Shown here: positions 36,552 through 44,666 of the stretch, one piece after another
Layout: each line of letters opens with the position of its first letter
Position numbering within the stretch: the stretch's first letter is position 1
From: JAWPMV01 sp038527215
GTDB lineage: Bacteria; Bacteroidota; Bacteroidia; J057
DNA length: 64,000 nucleotides
Direction: 5' to 3'
NCBI GenBank assembly: GCA_038527215.1
Contig: JBCBGC010000015.1
Span: 1-64,000 of the forward strand
Position numbers and translations under genes: made by a program
The notes under the pieces: model-generated
Seen by the model: the letters and a program-made list of their open reading frames with translations, nothing else
What the model was told of the DNA's origin: nothing
Databases searched by the model: none

Positions 36552-37339
36552 AAATCGTCCTCATCACCCAGGAAGAACCCTTTTACCTGCCCCGCTTTTT
36601 TCAGAAGTTCAAGCAGACCATAGACGCACAAATTGAGGTGGTAGGAGTGGTCATTTTGCCGCCATTTAACGGACAATCTCATTGGCTGGGAGTAATTCGG
36701 GATCACTTTTTCTTTTATGGCTTGCCCACCTTCATCCGGCAAGGTTGGGATTTTGTGCGCTTTAAGGTGCTGGATTTTTTCTCGAAACCTACTGATCAGG
36801 GACAAAGATTTTATTCGGTCAAAAAGCTCAGCCAGGCTGCGGAATGGCCGCTTTTGTCCACCAACAATATCAACCATCCGAATTTCATCTCCCACTTAAA
36901 AGCGCTCCAGCCTGAGCTGCTGGTGTCTGTGGCCTGTCCCCAACTGATGAAGGCGGAGCTGCTGGCCATTCCTGCTCGGGGGGCTATCAACCTGCATGCC
37001 GGACCGCTTCCCCGTTACCGGGGCATGGCGCCGCTGTTTTGGTGTATGTTACAGGGAGAAAAGGCTTCAGCCGTGAGCATCCATCAGGTCAATGACCGCA
37101 TCGATGATGGGCCGATTCTGGCTCAGCAAGCCTTGCCGATCGAGCAGGGGGATAGCCTGGATGCCCTGTATCTAAAGCTGATTCGACAAGGGCCGCATTT
37201 GTTAGCCGTTACACTGGATGAGCTACGCCAGGACCGGGTTACTCCCCAGGCCAATTCCCAGGCAGAAGGCTCCTATTTTTCCTTTCCAGATCGGGCAGCA
37301 GGACGCAGGTTTCGGAAAAAAGGGCTCAAATTTCGCTAG
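36548..37339 (+). CDS. Formyltransferase-family protein (Fmt/ArnA-N-like)
   Basis: A 263-residue protein with the N10-formyl-tetrahydrofolate transferase core: AINLHAGPLPRYRG holds Asn148 and His150, and DRIDDGPIL holds Asp186, together the family's catalytic triad. The C-terminal Fmt OB-fold is missing, so it is not a housekeeping methionyl-tRNA formyltransferase; sugar N-formylation is more likely. It is coupled to the deacetylase upstream. The pair could act in turn on one amino-sugar precursor of a surface glycan; the substrate is inferred, not seen. Confidence 0.85.
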   Translation: MKIVLITQEEPFYLPRFFQKFKQTIDAQIEVVGVVILPPFNGQSHWLGVIRDHFFFYGLPTFIRQGWDFVRFKVLDFFSKPTDQGQRFYSVKKLSQAAEWPLLSTNNINHPNFISHLKALQPELLVSVACPQLMKAELLAIPARGAINLHAGPLPRYRGMAPLFWCMLQGEKASAVSIHQVNDRIDDGPILAQQALPIEQGDSLDALYLKLIRQGPHLLAVTLDELRQDRVTPQANSQAEGSYFSFPDRAAGRRFRKKGLKFR

Positions 37340-37449
37340 GCTAAAGGGCTGTTAGTGAGGAGTATGGGGTGTTTTTTCTAAAAAAAGTTGCCTCCCTTGT
37401 AAGAAAGCCGGGACACTCAGGTACTATTAGGGCAACGCGTTGACCGCCA

Positions 37450-37962
37450 ATGAAGCAAGACGAACAACAACAAATCTTTCACCAATGGCTGACCGAGCAT
37501 AAGGGATTGCTCTTTAAGGTCATCCATGCCTATGCCTTTCAGGCGGTGGACAAGGAGGATTTGTTTCAAAACATCAGCTTGCAACTTTGGCGCTCGATCC
37601 CGGCCTACCGTAAGGAAGCCAAGGTCAGCACCTGGATCTACCGCATTGCCCTCAACACCGCCATCAAATGGCTGCGTCAGAGCAAGCGACACCAGCGAAC
37701 TCATGAACCGCTGGAGCAGATGCCACAGTTGCTGCAACATACCGACTATCAGCTCGATGAACGCCTCAGCTGGCTGTATGAAGAAATTGCCCGTCTGGAC
37801 GAAATCGACCGTTCCCTTTGCCTGCTGATGCTGGATGGCTACAGCTACAAAGAAATGGCAGAGATCTCCGGATTATCCGTCAGCCACGTAGGGGTGAAAA
37901 TCAATCGGATCAAAAAACAGCTCATGGAAAGAGCCAAAAAACTGGAGCGTCATGGAGTTTGA
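37450..37962 (+). CDS. ECF-subfamily RNA polymerase sigma factor
   Basis: A 170-residue sigma-70 family protein. Region 2 includes VDKEDLFQNISLQLWRSIPAY and STWIYRIALNTAIKWLRQ; region 4 has the HTH LLMLDGYSYKEMAEISGLSV and SHVGVKINRIKKQL. It overlaps by 11 bases the following membrane-protein gene, which fits a sigma/anti-sigma arrangement. The regulon is unknown; no Sus gene is adjacent. Confidence 0.93.
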   Translation: MKQDEQQQIFHQWLTEHKGLLFKVIHAYAFQAVDKEDLFQNISLQLWRSIPAYRKEAKVSTWIYRIALNTAIKWLRQSKRHQRTHEPLEQMPQLLQHTDYQLDERLSWLYEEIARLDEIDRSLCLLMLDGYSYKEMAEISGLSVSHVGVKINRIKKQLMERAKKLERHGV

Positions 37963-38536
37963 AGATTTGCAAAAAGTTTGGGACAGCCAACAAAATAAAA
38001 TGATGTACGCCATCAATGAAGATGCGCTCTTTGCGCGCATCCTGAAACATAAGCGCAAAGCGCAAAACCTGGCCGGTATGGCCGAACTGATCATCATCTT
38101 TGCCAACCTGATCACCTTTGGCCTGCTTGCCTCCATGGAAATCATGAAGGGTAAAGGCAATGTATTCGGCATGGTCATGGCGGCCGTGATGTTGGGGACC
38201 GCAGTCTACATGGGCTGGAGACGCTGGAAGCGCATCAAGGAAGAAAACCGCTTTGATCGTAGCATGCTGGGGGAATTGGAACACGCCATCGCCAATGCAG
38301 ATTATACCGTCCGGGTGGCCCGCAGTATGGGCCTCTATCTGGTAGCCATAGCGGTACTTTCGCTCCTGTCTTTGGTCGCAGATGGTACCAACTGGCGGAT
38401 GGTCATCGGGATGGCTGTATTCTTTGTCATCACGGCTTTTGCCAGTAAATGGGAATACCGCTGGTATGTCAAACGCCGGGATAAACTCACCCGTCTCCGG
38501 GATAAGCTGGAAAAGGAAGAGGAATTGCCTGTTTGA
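37952..38536 (+). CDS. Membrane protein, putative regulator of the adjacent ECF sigma factor
   Basis: A 194-residue protein with a soluble N-terminal segment (MEFEDLQKVWDSQQNKMMYA), two TM pairs (MAELIIIFANLITFGLLASM; VFGMVMAAVMLGTAVYMGW; MGLYLVAIAVLSLLSLVAD; IGMAVFFVITAFASK) and a charged coiled tail (KLTRLRDKLEKEEE). It lacks a recognisable zinc anti-sigma domain. The 11-base overlap with the sigma gene is the main evidence for an anti-sigma role. Confidence 0.7.
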   Translation: MEFEDLQKVWDSQQNKMMYAINEDALFARILKHKRKAQNLAGMAELIIIFANLITFGLLASMEIMKGKGNVFGMVMAAVMLGTAVYMGWRRWKRIKEENRFDRSMLGELEHAIANADYTVRVARSMGLYLVAIAVLSLLSLVADGTNWRMVIGMAVFFVITAFASKWEYRWYVKRRDKLTRLRDKLEKEEELPV

Positions 38537-38592
38537 ACCTCCGGAGATTTTTTTCCTCCATTTCGAATTAAATAGCTTTGGGAAAAAGCCCC

Positions 38593-39192
38593 ATGCGCCC
38601 TTTTTCCTTTCTGCTTGTTTACCTGCTGAGTCTAAGCTCGTTTTTAGGCCAAGGTGAAGAAAAGGCAAAGATTCAGGACATTCGTCAGCAGTACGCCAAA
38701 ATTGAATCCTTGATCCAAGCCCAAGCCCTGCAACAGAAAAAGCAGGGCTTTGCCTGCGACCTGGAACCTTATTCTGCTACGGTCATTTACCATTACGACT
38801 CTACGGGGATTTACCGGGTGGATTATAGTGAAGCAGTTGGGGATCACGGTGGGAAATCGGAGAAGTACTACTTATGGGAAGGAGAGCTCTTTTTTATGTA
38901 TCGGGAAGCCGGGACCTGGGGCTTTGATGGGGAAGTCTCGATGATAGAAGGGGAGGCAGTTCAGGGAACGGTAGATCATATCGAGGAAGAGCGTTTTTAT
39001 TTTGACGGAAAAAAGCTCCTGCGTTGTCTGCATAAAGCCTACTCCTTTTACTCCCGAAAAGACGATAATCCTGACCCGGCTACCTTGCCCAATAAACAGG
39101 TCGACTGTTATCAGGGAGAGGAAATACAGGCCTTTTTGACCGAGCTCTTGGGACGCATGCAGCAAGGCTATCCAGACCCTTATTGTCCCTGA
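38593..39192 (+). CDS. Secreted protein of unknown function
   Basis: A 199-residue exported protein from the ATG at 38593 (MRPFSFLLVYLLSLSSFLGQ). The mature protein is acidic and aromatic with a beta-rich pattern (YSATVIYHYDSTGIYRVDYS; KYYLWEGELFFMYREAG) and an apparent SmpA/BamE-like or receptor-less fold that I cannot name. It lies about 55 bases after the sigma-associated membrane protein and could belong to the same transcript. Confidence 0.65.
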   Translation: MRPFSFLLVYLLSLSSFLGQGEEKAKIQDIRQQYAKIESLIQAQALQQKKQGFACDLEPYSATVIYHYDSTGIYRVDYSEAVGDHGGKSEKYYLWEGELFFMYREAGTWGFDGEVSMIEGEAVQGTVDHIEEERFYFDGKKLLRCLHKAYSFYSRKDDNPDPATLPNKQVDCYQGEEIQAFLTELLGRMQQGYPDPYCP

Positions 39193-39292
39193 AAGGACAC
39201 AGGTAAAAAAAGTCGTCCTGGCTGTCAATCCCTTGCTGCGGATACTCCCCATTGCCGGGATAATGCGTATCTTTAGCCTTAGCCAAGCCTAA

Positions 39293-39934
39293 ATGTATCA
39301 TGTTATGCAGTTCTGGAAAGTTTTCCTGCTGGCAGGCTTTGTATGCTACGCCCCTTTTCTCCTCGCCCAATCTCCCACTCTCCAACCCGAGCATCCGAAA
39401 GACAGCAGCATTCATCGCGCTCATTTCCCCTTTTATCTGGACGTTGATATGGGCCTGTTTATCGGTCCTGATTTCTTTTTCTTTAGTCAGATGGGGGGCA
39501 GTATAGGCTGGCGGATCACCCGCCAGCATGCTGTGGGGCTAGAGGCCAGGAGCATGACGGAAGGCTATTGCTGCCTGCATACCGATGCGCAGGGCCTGGG
39601 CCTGGTGTATCGCATGACCTTCGGTCGCTTCTTCCTCAAACCCCAAGGCGGGAAAATATTGCGTGCCTACACGCATTGGGACAGCAATGGGACCTTTACC
39701 TATCAGGATGGAGGCCATTATGTCGGGGCCACCATTGGCTACCATTTTAAAGGCGGCTTTCTCCTGGCTTATCAGATGCAAAAGATTTGGGGGCTCAACT
39801 TCATCCTGGCTGAGGAGGATTGGAACAGCGCTGATCTGGTCCTCATAGAGCGTCCTTATCCCCGGGATTTCGCGGTGTTTACGGTCTCCCTGGGCCTCTC
39901 TCTTCCGGCCGATCACGGCCCTCGTAAGCCCTAA
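39293..39934 (+). CDS. Predicted outer-membrane beta-barrel protein
   Basis: A 213-residue protein with a signal peptide (LLAGFVCYAPFLLAQ). It then alternates amphipathic strands: YLDVDMGLFIGPDFFFF, GSIGWRITRQHAVGLEARSM, GLGLVYRMTFGRFFL, YVGATIGYHFKGGFLLAYQM and FAVFTVSLGLSLP. The pattern resembles small OmpA- or porin-like barrels. No function is proposed. Its stop region meets the convergent oxygenase gene (4-base overlap). Confidence 0.7.
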   Translation: MYHVMQFWKVFLLAGFVCYAPFLLAQSPTLQPEHPKDSSIHRAHFPFYLDVDMGLFIGPDFFFFSQMGGSIGWRITRQHAVGLEARSMTEGYCCLHTDAQGLGLVYRMTFGRFFLKPQGGKILRAYTHWDSNGTFTYQDGGHYVGATIGYHFKGGFLLAYQMQKIWGLNFILAEEDWNSADLVLIERPYPRDFAVFTVSLGLSLPADHGPRKP

Positions 39935-40758
39935 GCCCAGTAGGAGAGCGGGGCTGCTGGTCCATAGTACCCGATAAAGCAACTTGCCGTGGCCCGGCCT
40001 CCTGCTGAGATGGGCCTGACAGCGTGAATGCAACTGGAACGGAACAGGATCAGCTCTCCGATGGCTGGCTGAAGCACTGCCGTAGGCGCAGGGAGTTTGC
40101 CACGGTCAATAAAATCGTAGGTTCCGGTATACCATTCCTGTAGTTCCTCCGGCGCTGGTTCCAGGTTCCAGATTTCGAGTTCCCCGCCCTGGGCGGGTAC
40201 CTGGATAAATAGGTTAGCAGCTAGTTGGGCTTTCATATCGCGAAAGCAGTCCCCGAGCTGGAAATCCTTGGCTAGCAGATCGGTATGAGGAGGGAGGCCT
40301 CCGTCCGCCTGTTGGTCAAAAGACCGAACGATGCCCGGCACCATAGGCAGCCCAAAAAGCTTTTCTGGCTCCGCGCCCTCCTTCCAGGCTTCCTTTAAGC
40401 TGGCTTGCAAGATGTGCAAGGGGTTTTGTCCTTCTCCCAGCGTACATTCCAAATGAGGCATGATGCGGCTGGCGGCCTTGAGGTAAGCTGTGATTTTGGT
40501 AATCTCGGATTCCGTTTCAAACAGGGTCATGCCGATGCGGTTTACCCCTACGTCCTGCGCATGTCCGTAGCGGGTGAGGCTTTGGCTGCCGGAGAGCTTG
40601 GTGCCCCAGACCTGAGCCAGCGGTGGGGCTAGCAACTGGGGGATTCGTAAAGCCAAACAATCTCCTGTCAGCAAGGACAGGAGATCGTGAGACTGCAAAC
40701 AGGGACGGATCAGAATCTGTTCCTGCGTCCGACCCAAATCTGAAGTTAGGGATTTCAT
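39931..40758 (-). CDS. 2-oxoglutarate/Fe(II)-dependent oxygenase superfamily protein
   Basis: A 275-residue protein with the facial triad His158, Asp160 (PPHTDLLAKD) and His245 (CIHAVRPI), plus Arg255 ten residues later (GGRATAS), the usual 2-oxoglutarate carboxylate contact. The double-stranded beta-helix core lies between. These enzymes hydroxylate or otherwise oxidise amino acids, peptides or natural products; substrate unknown. It is monocistronic with about 300 bases of upstream gene-free DNA. Confidence 0.82.
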   Translation of the reverse strand: MKSLTSDLGRTQEQILIRPCLQSHDLLSLLTGDCLALRIPQLLAPPLAQVWGTKLSGSQSLTRYGHAQDVGVNRIGMTLFETESEITKITAYLKAASRIMPHLECTLGEGQNPLHILQASLKEAWKEGAEPEKLFGLPMVPGIVRSFDQQADGGLPPHTDLLAKDFQLGDCFRDMKAQLAANLFIQVPAQGGELEIWNLEPAPEELQEWYTGTYDFIDRGKLPAPTAVLQPAIGELILFRSSCIHAVRPISAGGRATASCFIGYYGPAAPLSYWA

Positions 40759-41076
40759 AGGTGCGTTCAGGATTGTGCGAAGCTTAGGGTTTATAAAATT
40801 TGCCGTGCCGAAAGTGAAAAAAAGGTCTATGACTTAGCGGAATGCTTAGGCTGGGCATGCGGAACCTGATGGTGAGTGGAATGCGTTGGAGATACATACG
40901 TAGTGCGTACATGGTAGGAAGGCTTGGGGTGCTGGTGCTTTTTTCAGTTAGTCTCCTTTTTCCCCAAAAGGTTAATAAAAAAAGGAGCCTTTGGTAACGG
41001 GACCAAAGGCTCCTTGGTTGAACAAGGATGAACTTAGCTATTTCTTTACCATAGCGGCAGTTCTTAGGCTTACGGG
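40759..41076. other. Intergenic region upstream of the oxygenase and downstream of the cytolysin gene
   Basis: About 320 bases. It holds the strong terminator of the cytolysin gene at its right end and presumably the oxygenase promoter at its left end. The middle has no coding signal, tRNA or recognisable repeat. Confidence 0.5.
40976..41015 (-). terminator. Rho-independent terminator of the cytolysin-like gene
   Basis: A perfect 14-bp stem (AAGGAGCCTTTGGT / ACCAAAGGCTCCTT) with a 6-base loop. On the minus strand it is followed by a run of T residues (TTTTTTATT). Confidence 0.9.
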
Positions 41077-42603
41077 TTAATTACAACTATAACTTCCAAA
41101 TACTACGTCCGAGGCAGCGGTGCTCCATCTGGCCTGATAGCAGACATTACTTTCGACATATCCAATGTACTTCAACTTGAGGAGGTAGTAATCGGTCCAG
41201 ATCGGCCAGGAATCATCGTGCTGCACTTCCAATTCGACATCATAAGCGCCATCGGGAGCGTAGATGTCTACGTATTCGCCTTCGTCGATATTCAGTTTCC
41301 AGGCTCCGTTATAGGGAATCTGCTGCTGGCCTTTGCGGTATTTGATGCGAACCTTGCTGGTCCCTTTGTCGGTATTTCTAAAGCGGATGCGCTTGTGATT
41401 AAATTCTCCCCAGGGACCACACTCTCTGGTTTGGTAATCGGTGGTGAAGCCCATGCGCGCAAATTTATTGTCCTTCAGGTAGCGGATGGTATAGGCAATA
41501 GGCACCCCGGGGTTATTCCGGCTGTACACCGCATTTTCACCGGTAATCACTTCTTCCAGGTTCTCATAGGAGATAGCTTTGGAGGCTACACTGGCGTCTC
41601 CCCCCAAGGTAATAGAAGTAATGCTCGAATTTGAGAGAATGCTGTTATAGCGTACCGCTAAGTCTCCACTGGCCGAGTTAAGGCCACTGCCATAGTTAAA
41701 GGCGGCAGTCAGCTCGGCATCGGTCGCCGCCATGGCAGTTTCCATGCGGAACATGATGATCCGACCGTAGGAAACCGAGTGGACATAGGCAGGGGGGGCA
41801 TTTTCGCTGGCTACGTTTTGTACATCAGACAGGTTGACACTTTCTCCGAAGAAGCCCGCTGGACTGGAATGAGGTTCCATAGAAACCGTATAGAATACCT
41901 GCTTGAACATCATCATGGTGATTTTGCGCTCGGAATTCGAGGTATAATTGAGCTGGGCGGCTACGTCTCCCTTGGCCCAGGAATAGTTGAGCCCCAGGTC
42001 GAGAGAAAGCTGCTGGCTACTGTAAGAGGTCGCGGTTTGGTAGGAGGAGTTGGCCGCGTTTTTATATCCTTCCTCATAGGCATTGGCATTCCACCATTCC
42101 AGGGCTTCATCCAAGGCTACCTTGACATTTCCCTCGGTGGGATCGGCTACTTTCATGCGGCCGCGCTTACGCATACCCGGCAGGTCGATGGTCAATTCCA
42201 TAGGCGCACGATCCAGGGTAATGGGGGTAGGAATACCTTTGAGCATTTCTTCGTCTCCCACCACCAGCGCTCCAGGCCAGATGACGCCTTTGATAGGCTG
42301 TAAGATGGCTACATCCTCGAAGTTGGAAGAAAGGCTGTACTTTTTCACCTCGCAGGTTTGTACCAGGCCACGGTCCTTCGGGTACTCTTTCTTATCACTG
42401 GTAATGTTTCTTTCGGAAGCTCCGGACTGCTCGTTATAATTGAGGATATCGTCCGAGCTGTATTCCAGGTTTTGGATAAAGTCGTTGATGGTGTCTCCAT
42501 CAGGCGTGAGGATGTCCGGTTGACAGGCAGGCAAGATCAGCAGGGCGGCGCTGAGGAAGCTCATGATGAGCAAGGAAGAGGTTTTTTTGATAGCTAAGTT
42601 CAT
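41077..42603 (-). CDS. Cholesterol-dependent-cytolysin-like (thiol-activated cytolysin family) lipoprotein
   Basis: A 508-residue protein with a signal and probable lipidation at Cys27 (ILPAC). Conserved blocks of the pore-forming MACPF/CDC family are recognisable: VKVALDEALEWWNAN (161-174), KQVFYTVSMEPHSSPAGFF (234-252), PPAYVHSVSYGRIIMFRMET (270-289) and GVPIAYTIRYLKDN (366-379). The two amphipathic transmembrane-hairpin regions flank these blocks. The C-terminal domain is present but divergent, and the Trp-rich undecapeptide used by classic cytolysins near the C-terminus is absent. CDCs insert large beta-barrel pores in membranes. A lipidated form in Bacteroidota could act against eukaryotic predators or hosts, or other bacteria. 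It is transcribed away from a TPR-LuxR regulator and ends at a strong terminator. Confidence 0.85.
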   Translation of the reverse strand: MNLAIKKTSSLLIMSFLSAALLILPACQPDILTPDGDTINDFIQNLEYSSDDILNYNEQSGASERNITSDKKEYPKDRGLVQTCEVKKYSLSSNFEDVAILQPIKGVIWPGALVVGDEEMLKGIPTPITLDRAPMELTIDLPGMRKRGRMKVADPTEGNVKVALDEALEWWNANAYEEGYKNAANSSYQTATSYSSQQLSLDLGLNYSWAKGDVAAQLNYTSNSERKITMMMFKQVFYTVSMEPHSSPAGFFGESVNLSDVQNVASENAPPAYVHSVSYGRIIMFRMETAMAATDAELTAAFNYGSGLNSASGDLAVRYNSILSNSSITSITLGGDASVASKAISYENLEEVITGENAVYSRNNPGVPIAYTIRYLKDNKFARMGFTTDYQTRECGPWGEFNHKRIRFRNTDKGTSKVRIKYRKGQQQIPYNGAWKLNIDEGEYVDIYAPDGAYDVELEVQHDDSWPIWTDYYLLKLKYIGYVESNVCYQARWSTAASDVVFGSYSCN

Positions 42604-42785
42604 AACAAAGTAATTAAGTGAACTGCCTCAAAAGTATGGCCTGAGAGCCTGTATGGCCCAATTTCCACCGTGGACAAAGCGTGGACGAGCCTGAAAAAGT
42701 TCATCATTCGGAGGAACGATCCTTTATCTTTTGGGTTAATAGAAAAGCTGTATATTGGATTTCCTGCGAACCCCTTCACTCGCTT

Positions 42786-44657
42786 ATGAAAGCTGCTAGA
42801 TTATGGATTGCCTGCTCTTGTGTCCTGCTTATTTCGGTCCAGCTACAGGCCAACCCCCGGCTGGACAGCCTATTGCGTCGGTATGAAACCCAGCCCCGGG
42901 ATACGCAACGGCTTCACCTCTTGAATGAGCTGGTCAATGCCTACCTGTATAATCAACCTCCCAAAGCCAAGGCGTTTGCGGAGGAAGGCTTGAGCCTTTC
43001 CCGGGAGTTACCCCACCGAAAATCTGAAGCACTTTTTGCCTACCAATTGGGGCTGGTCCACGGACAAGAATCGGATTCGGGTATGTATTTTCTGCAACAA
43101 GCGGAAACCATTGCCCTGGAAACCCAGGATCTGGAGCGCTTGTCCAGCGTGAAATACGCTTATGCCCTGGCGGTATTCGATCGGGGGAACCTGGATTCGG
43201 CGGAGGTATTGATGAAAGAGGTGATCGCCTTGGATGAAAAAAGAGGAGACAGCCTTTCTATTGCTTTGAATCATGGGTTTCTCGGAAGCCTGGCGCGCAA
43301 CCGGGGGGATCTGGAAGAAGCGCTACGGTGGATGTTGCTTTCCCTCGAAGAACTAGAAATACTGGGAAAAAAGAATCGCATCGCCGATGCCTATAATGTG
43401 ATTGCCGCCATCAACTATGGCATGAAACACCACGAGGAGGCCATTGCCTACAATCAAAAGGCCATTGCCTTGTACGAGGAACTCAATGATGTGGCCTATA
43501 TGTCTCAGGCCCTCAATGATATGGGCGCGCAGTATGTAAGTCTGGGCAAAATGGAAGAAGCTCTGGATGCCTATCATAAAGCCCTGGCCGCCGCCCGGGA
43601 AGTCAATTGGACCGCTGTCATCAGCACCGTTTTGGCTAATCTTGGCAACCACTATACCACCATGGGCAAGCCTGCCGAAGGCATGCCTTATCTTTTTGAA
43701 GCTGAAGAATTGGCTGCTAGCCTCAATGCCCAACGGAGAAGAGCCATCGCCCAGTCATTGATTGGGAATGCCTATAATGAAATGGGGAGAGGAAACCAGG
43801 CTGTCCCTTATTTAGATGACGCGATCGCAGAATTTCGTTCTTCTAATTCTCGCTCCCACCTGGGAATGGCTTTGAAACGAAGAAGCGAAGCCTTTTCCCT
43901 CGTAGGCAATTATCAAAAGGCCCTGGCAGATCAGATTGAGGTAGGCGCCTTACGGGATTCTTTGTTGAATGAAGAAAAAATTGAACAGATCGAGCGCATG
44001 CGGGTCGAGTTTCAAACCGAGCAAAAAGAGGCTGCTTTGGCCCTGCAAATTTCTGAAAATGCCCGCCTGGAACAAGAAACCCGTGCCCAGCGATTGCAAA
44101 TAGGCTTGTACGGAACCGGCATGCTGGCCTTGATGGGCTGTTCCCTCGCGGTCTTTCTGGCCCTGCAATCCCGCAATCGCCGCAATCGCCTGGCCCATGA
44201 AAAGCAAGAAGCTATCTTTCAGGCAGAACTCGCCTTTAAGCGGCGGGAACTCGCTTCCCAAACCCTGCATTTGGTCCATAAAAACACCTATATGGAAGAA
44301 GTGGATGGCATTCTTCAGGAAGTCAAGGAGAATCCAGAGACCTTTTCCCAGGCCCACCGCCGCATCAAAGGCCTGATGAATATCGAAAGCGAATCAGAGA
44401 AAGGCTGGGAGGCTTATAAGGCTTATTTTGCCGAGGTCTACCACGATTTTGACCAGCGCTTCCAGGAGGATTTCGGAGAAATGAGCGAAACGGAATTGAA
44501 ATTGGCTTCGCTGATGAAAATGAAACTCTCTAGCAAAGAGATTGCCGCCATCCTACACGTACAGCCCGAAAGTATTCGGAAGGCCCGCTACCGATTGAAG
44601 AAGAAGTTGGGCCTGGGTAAAGAGACGGACCTGGCTACTTTTCTCAGTAATTACTAA
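42786..44657 (+). CDS. TPR-repeat transcriptional regulator with C-terminal LuxR-type HTH
   Basis: A 623-residue protein from the ATG at 42786, which gives a clean N-terminal signal (LWIACSCVLLISVQLQA); the longer frame upstream is not typical. Eight or so TPR units fill residues 30-400 (for example AYNVIAAINYGMKHHEEAIA, LNDMGAQYVSLGKMEEALDA). A TM helix follows (LYGTGMLALMGCSLAVFLAL), then a coiled region and a LuxR-like HTH at the C-terminus (LASLMKMKLSSKEIAAILHV, SIRKARYRLKKKLGL). This layout, with a periplasmic TPR sensor and a cytoplasmic DNA-binding tail, is a common one-component regulator in Bacteroidota. It is divergent from the cytolysin gene across 182 bases, so control of that gene is plausible. 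Confidence 0.88.
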   Translation: MKAARLWIACSCVLLISVQLQANPRLDSLLRRYETQPRDTQRLHLLNELVNAYLYNQPPKAKAFAEEGLSLSRELPHRKSEALFAYQLGLVHGQESDSGMYFLQQAETIALETQDLERLSSVKYAYALAVFDRGNLDSAEVLMKEVIALDEKRGDSLSIALNHGFLGSLARNRGDLEEALRWMLLSLEELEILGKKNRIADAYNVIAAINYGMKHHEEAIAYNQKAIALYEELNDVAYMSQALNDMGAQYVSLGKMEEALDAYHKALAAAREVNWTAVISTVLANLGNHYTTMGKPAEGMPYLFEAEELAASLNAQRRRAIAQSLIGNAYNEMGRGNQAVPYLDDAIAEFRSSNSRSHLGMALKRRSEAFSLVGNYQKALADQIEVGALRDSLLNEEKIEQIERMRVEFQTEQKEAALALQISENARLEQETRAQRLQIGLYGTGMLALMGCSLAVFLALQSRNRRNRLAHEKQEAIFQAELAFKRRELASQTLHLVHKNTYMEEVDGILQEVKENPETFSQAHRRIKGLMNIESESEKGWEAYKAYFAEVYHDFDQRFQEDFGEMSETELKLASLMKMKLSSKEIAAILHVQPESIRKARYRLKKKLGLGKETDLATFLSNY

Positions 44658-44666
44658 TCAAATGGC

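Noticed and set aside
36548..37339. Housekeeping methionyl-tRNA formyltransferase (fmt)
   Set aside because: The C-terminal OB domain is missing, and the gene is coupled to a sugar deacetylase instead of a peptide deformylase gene.
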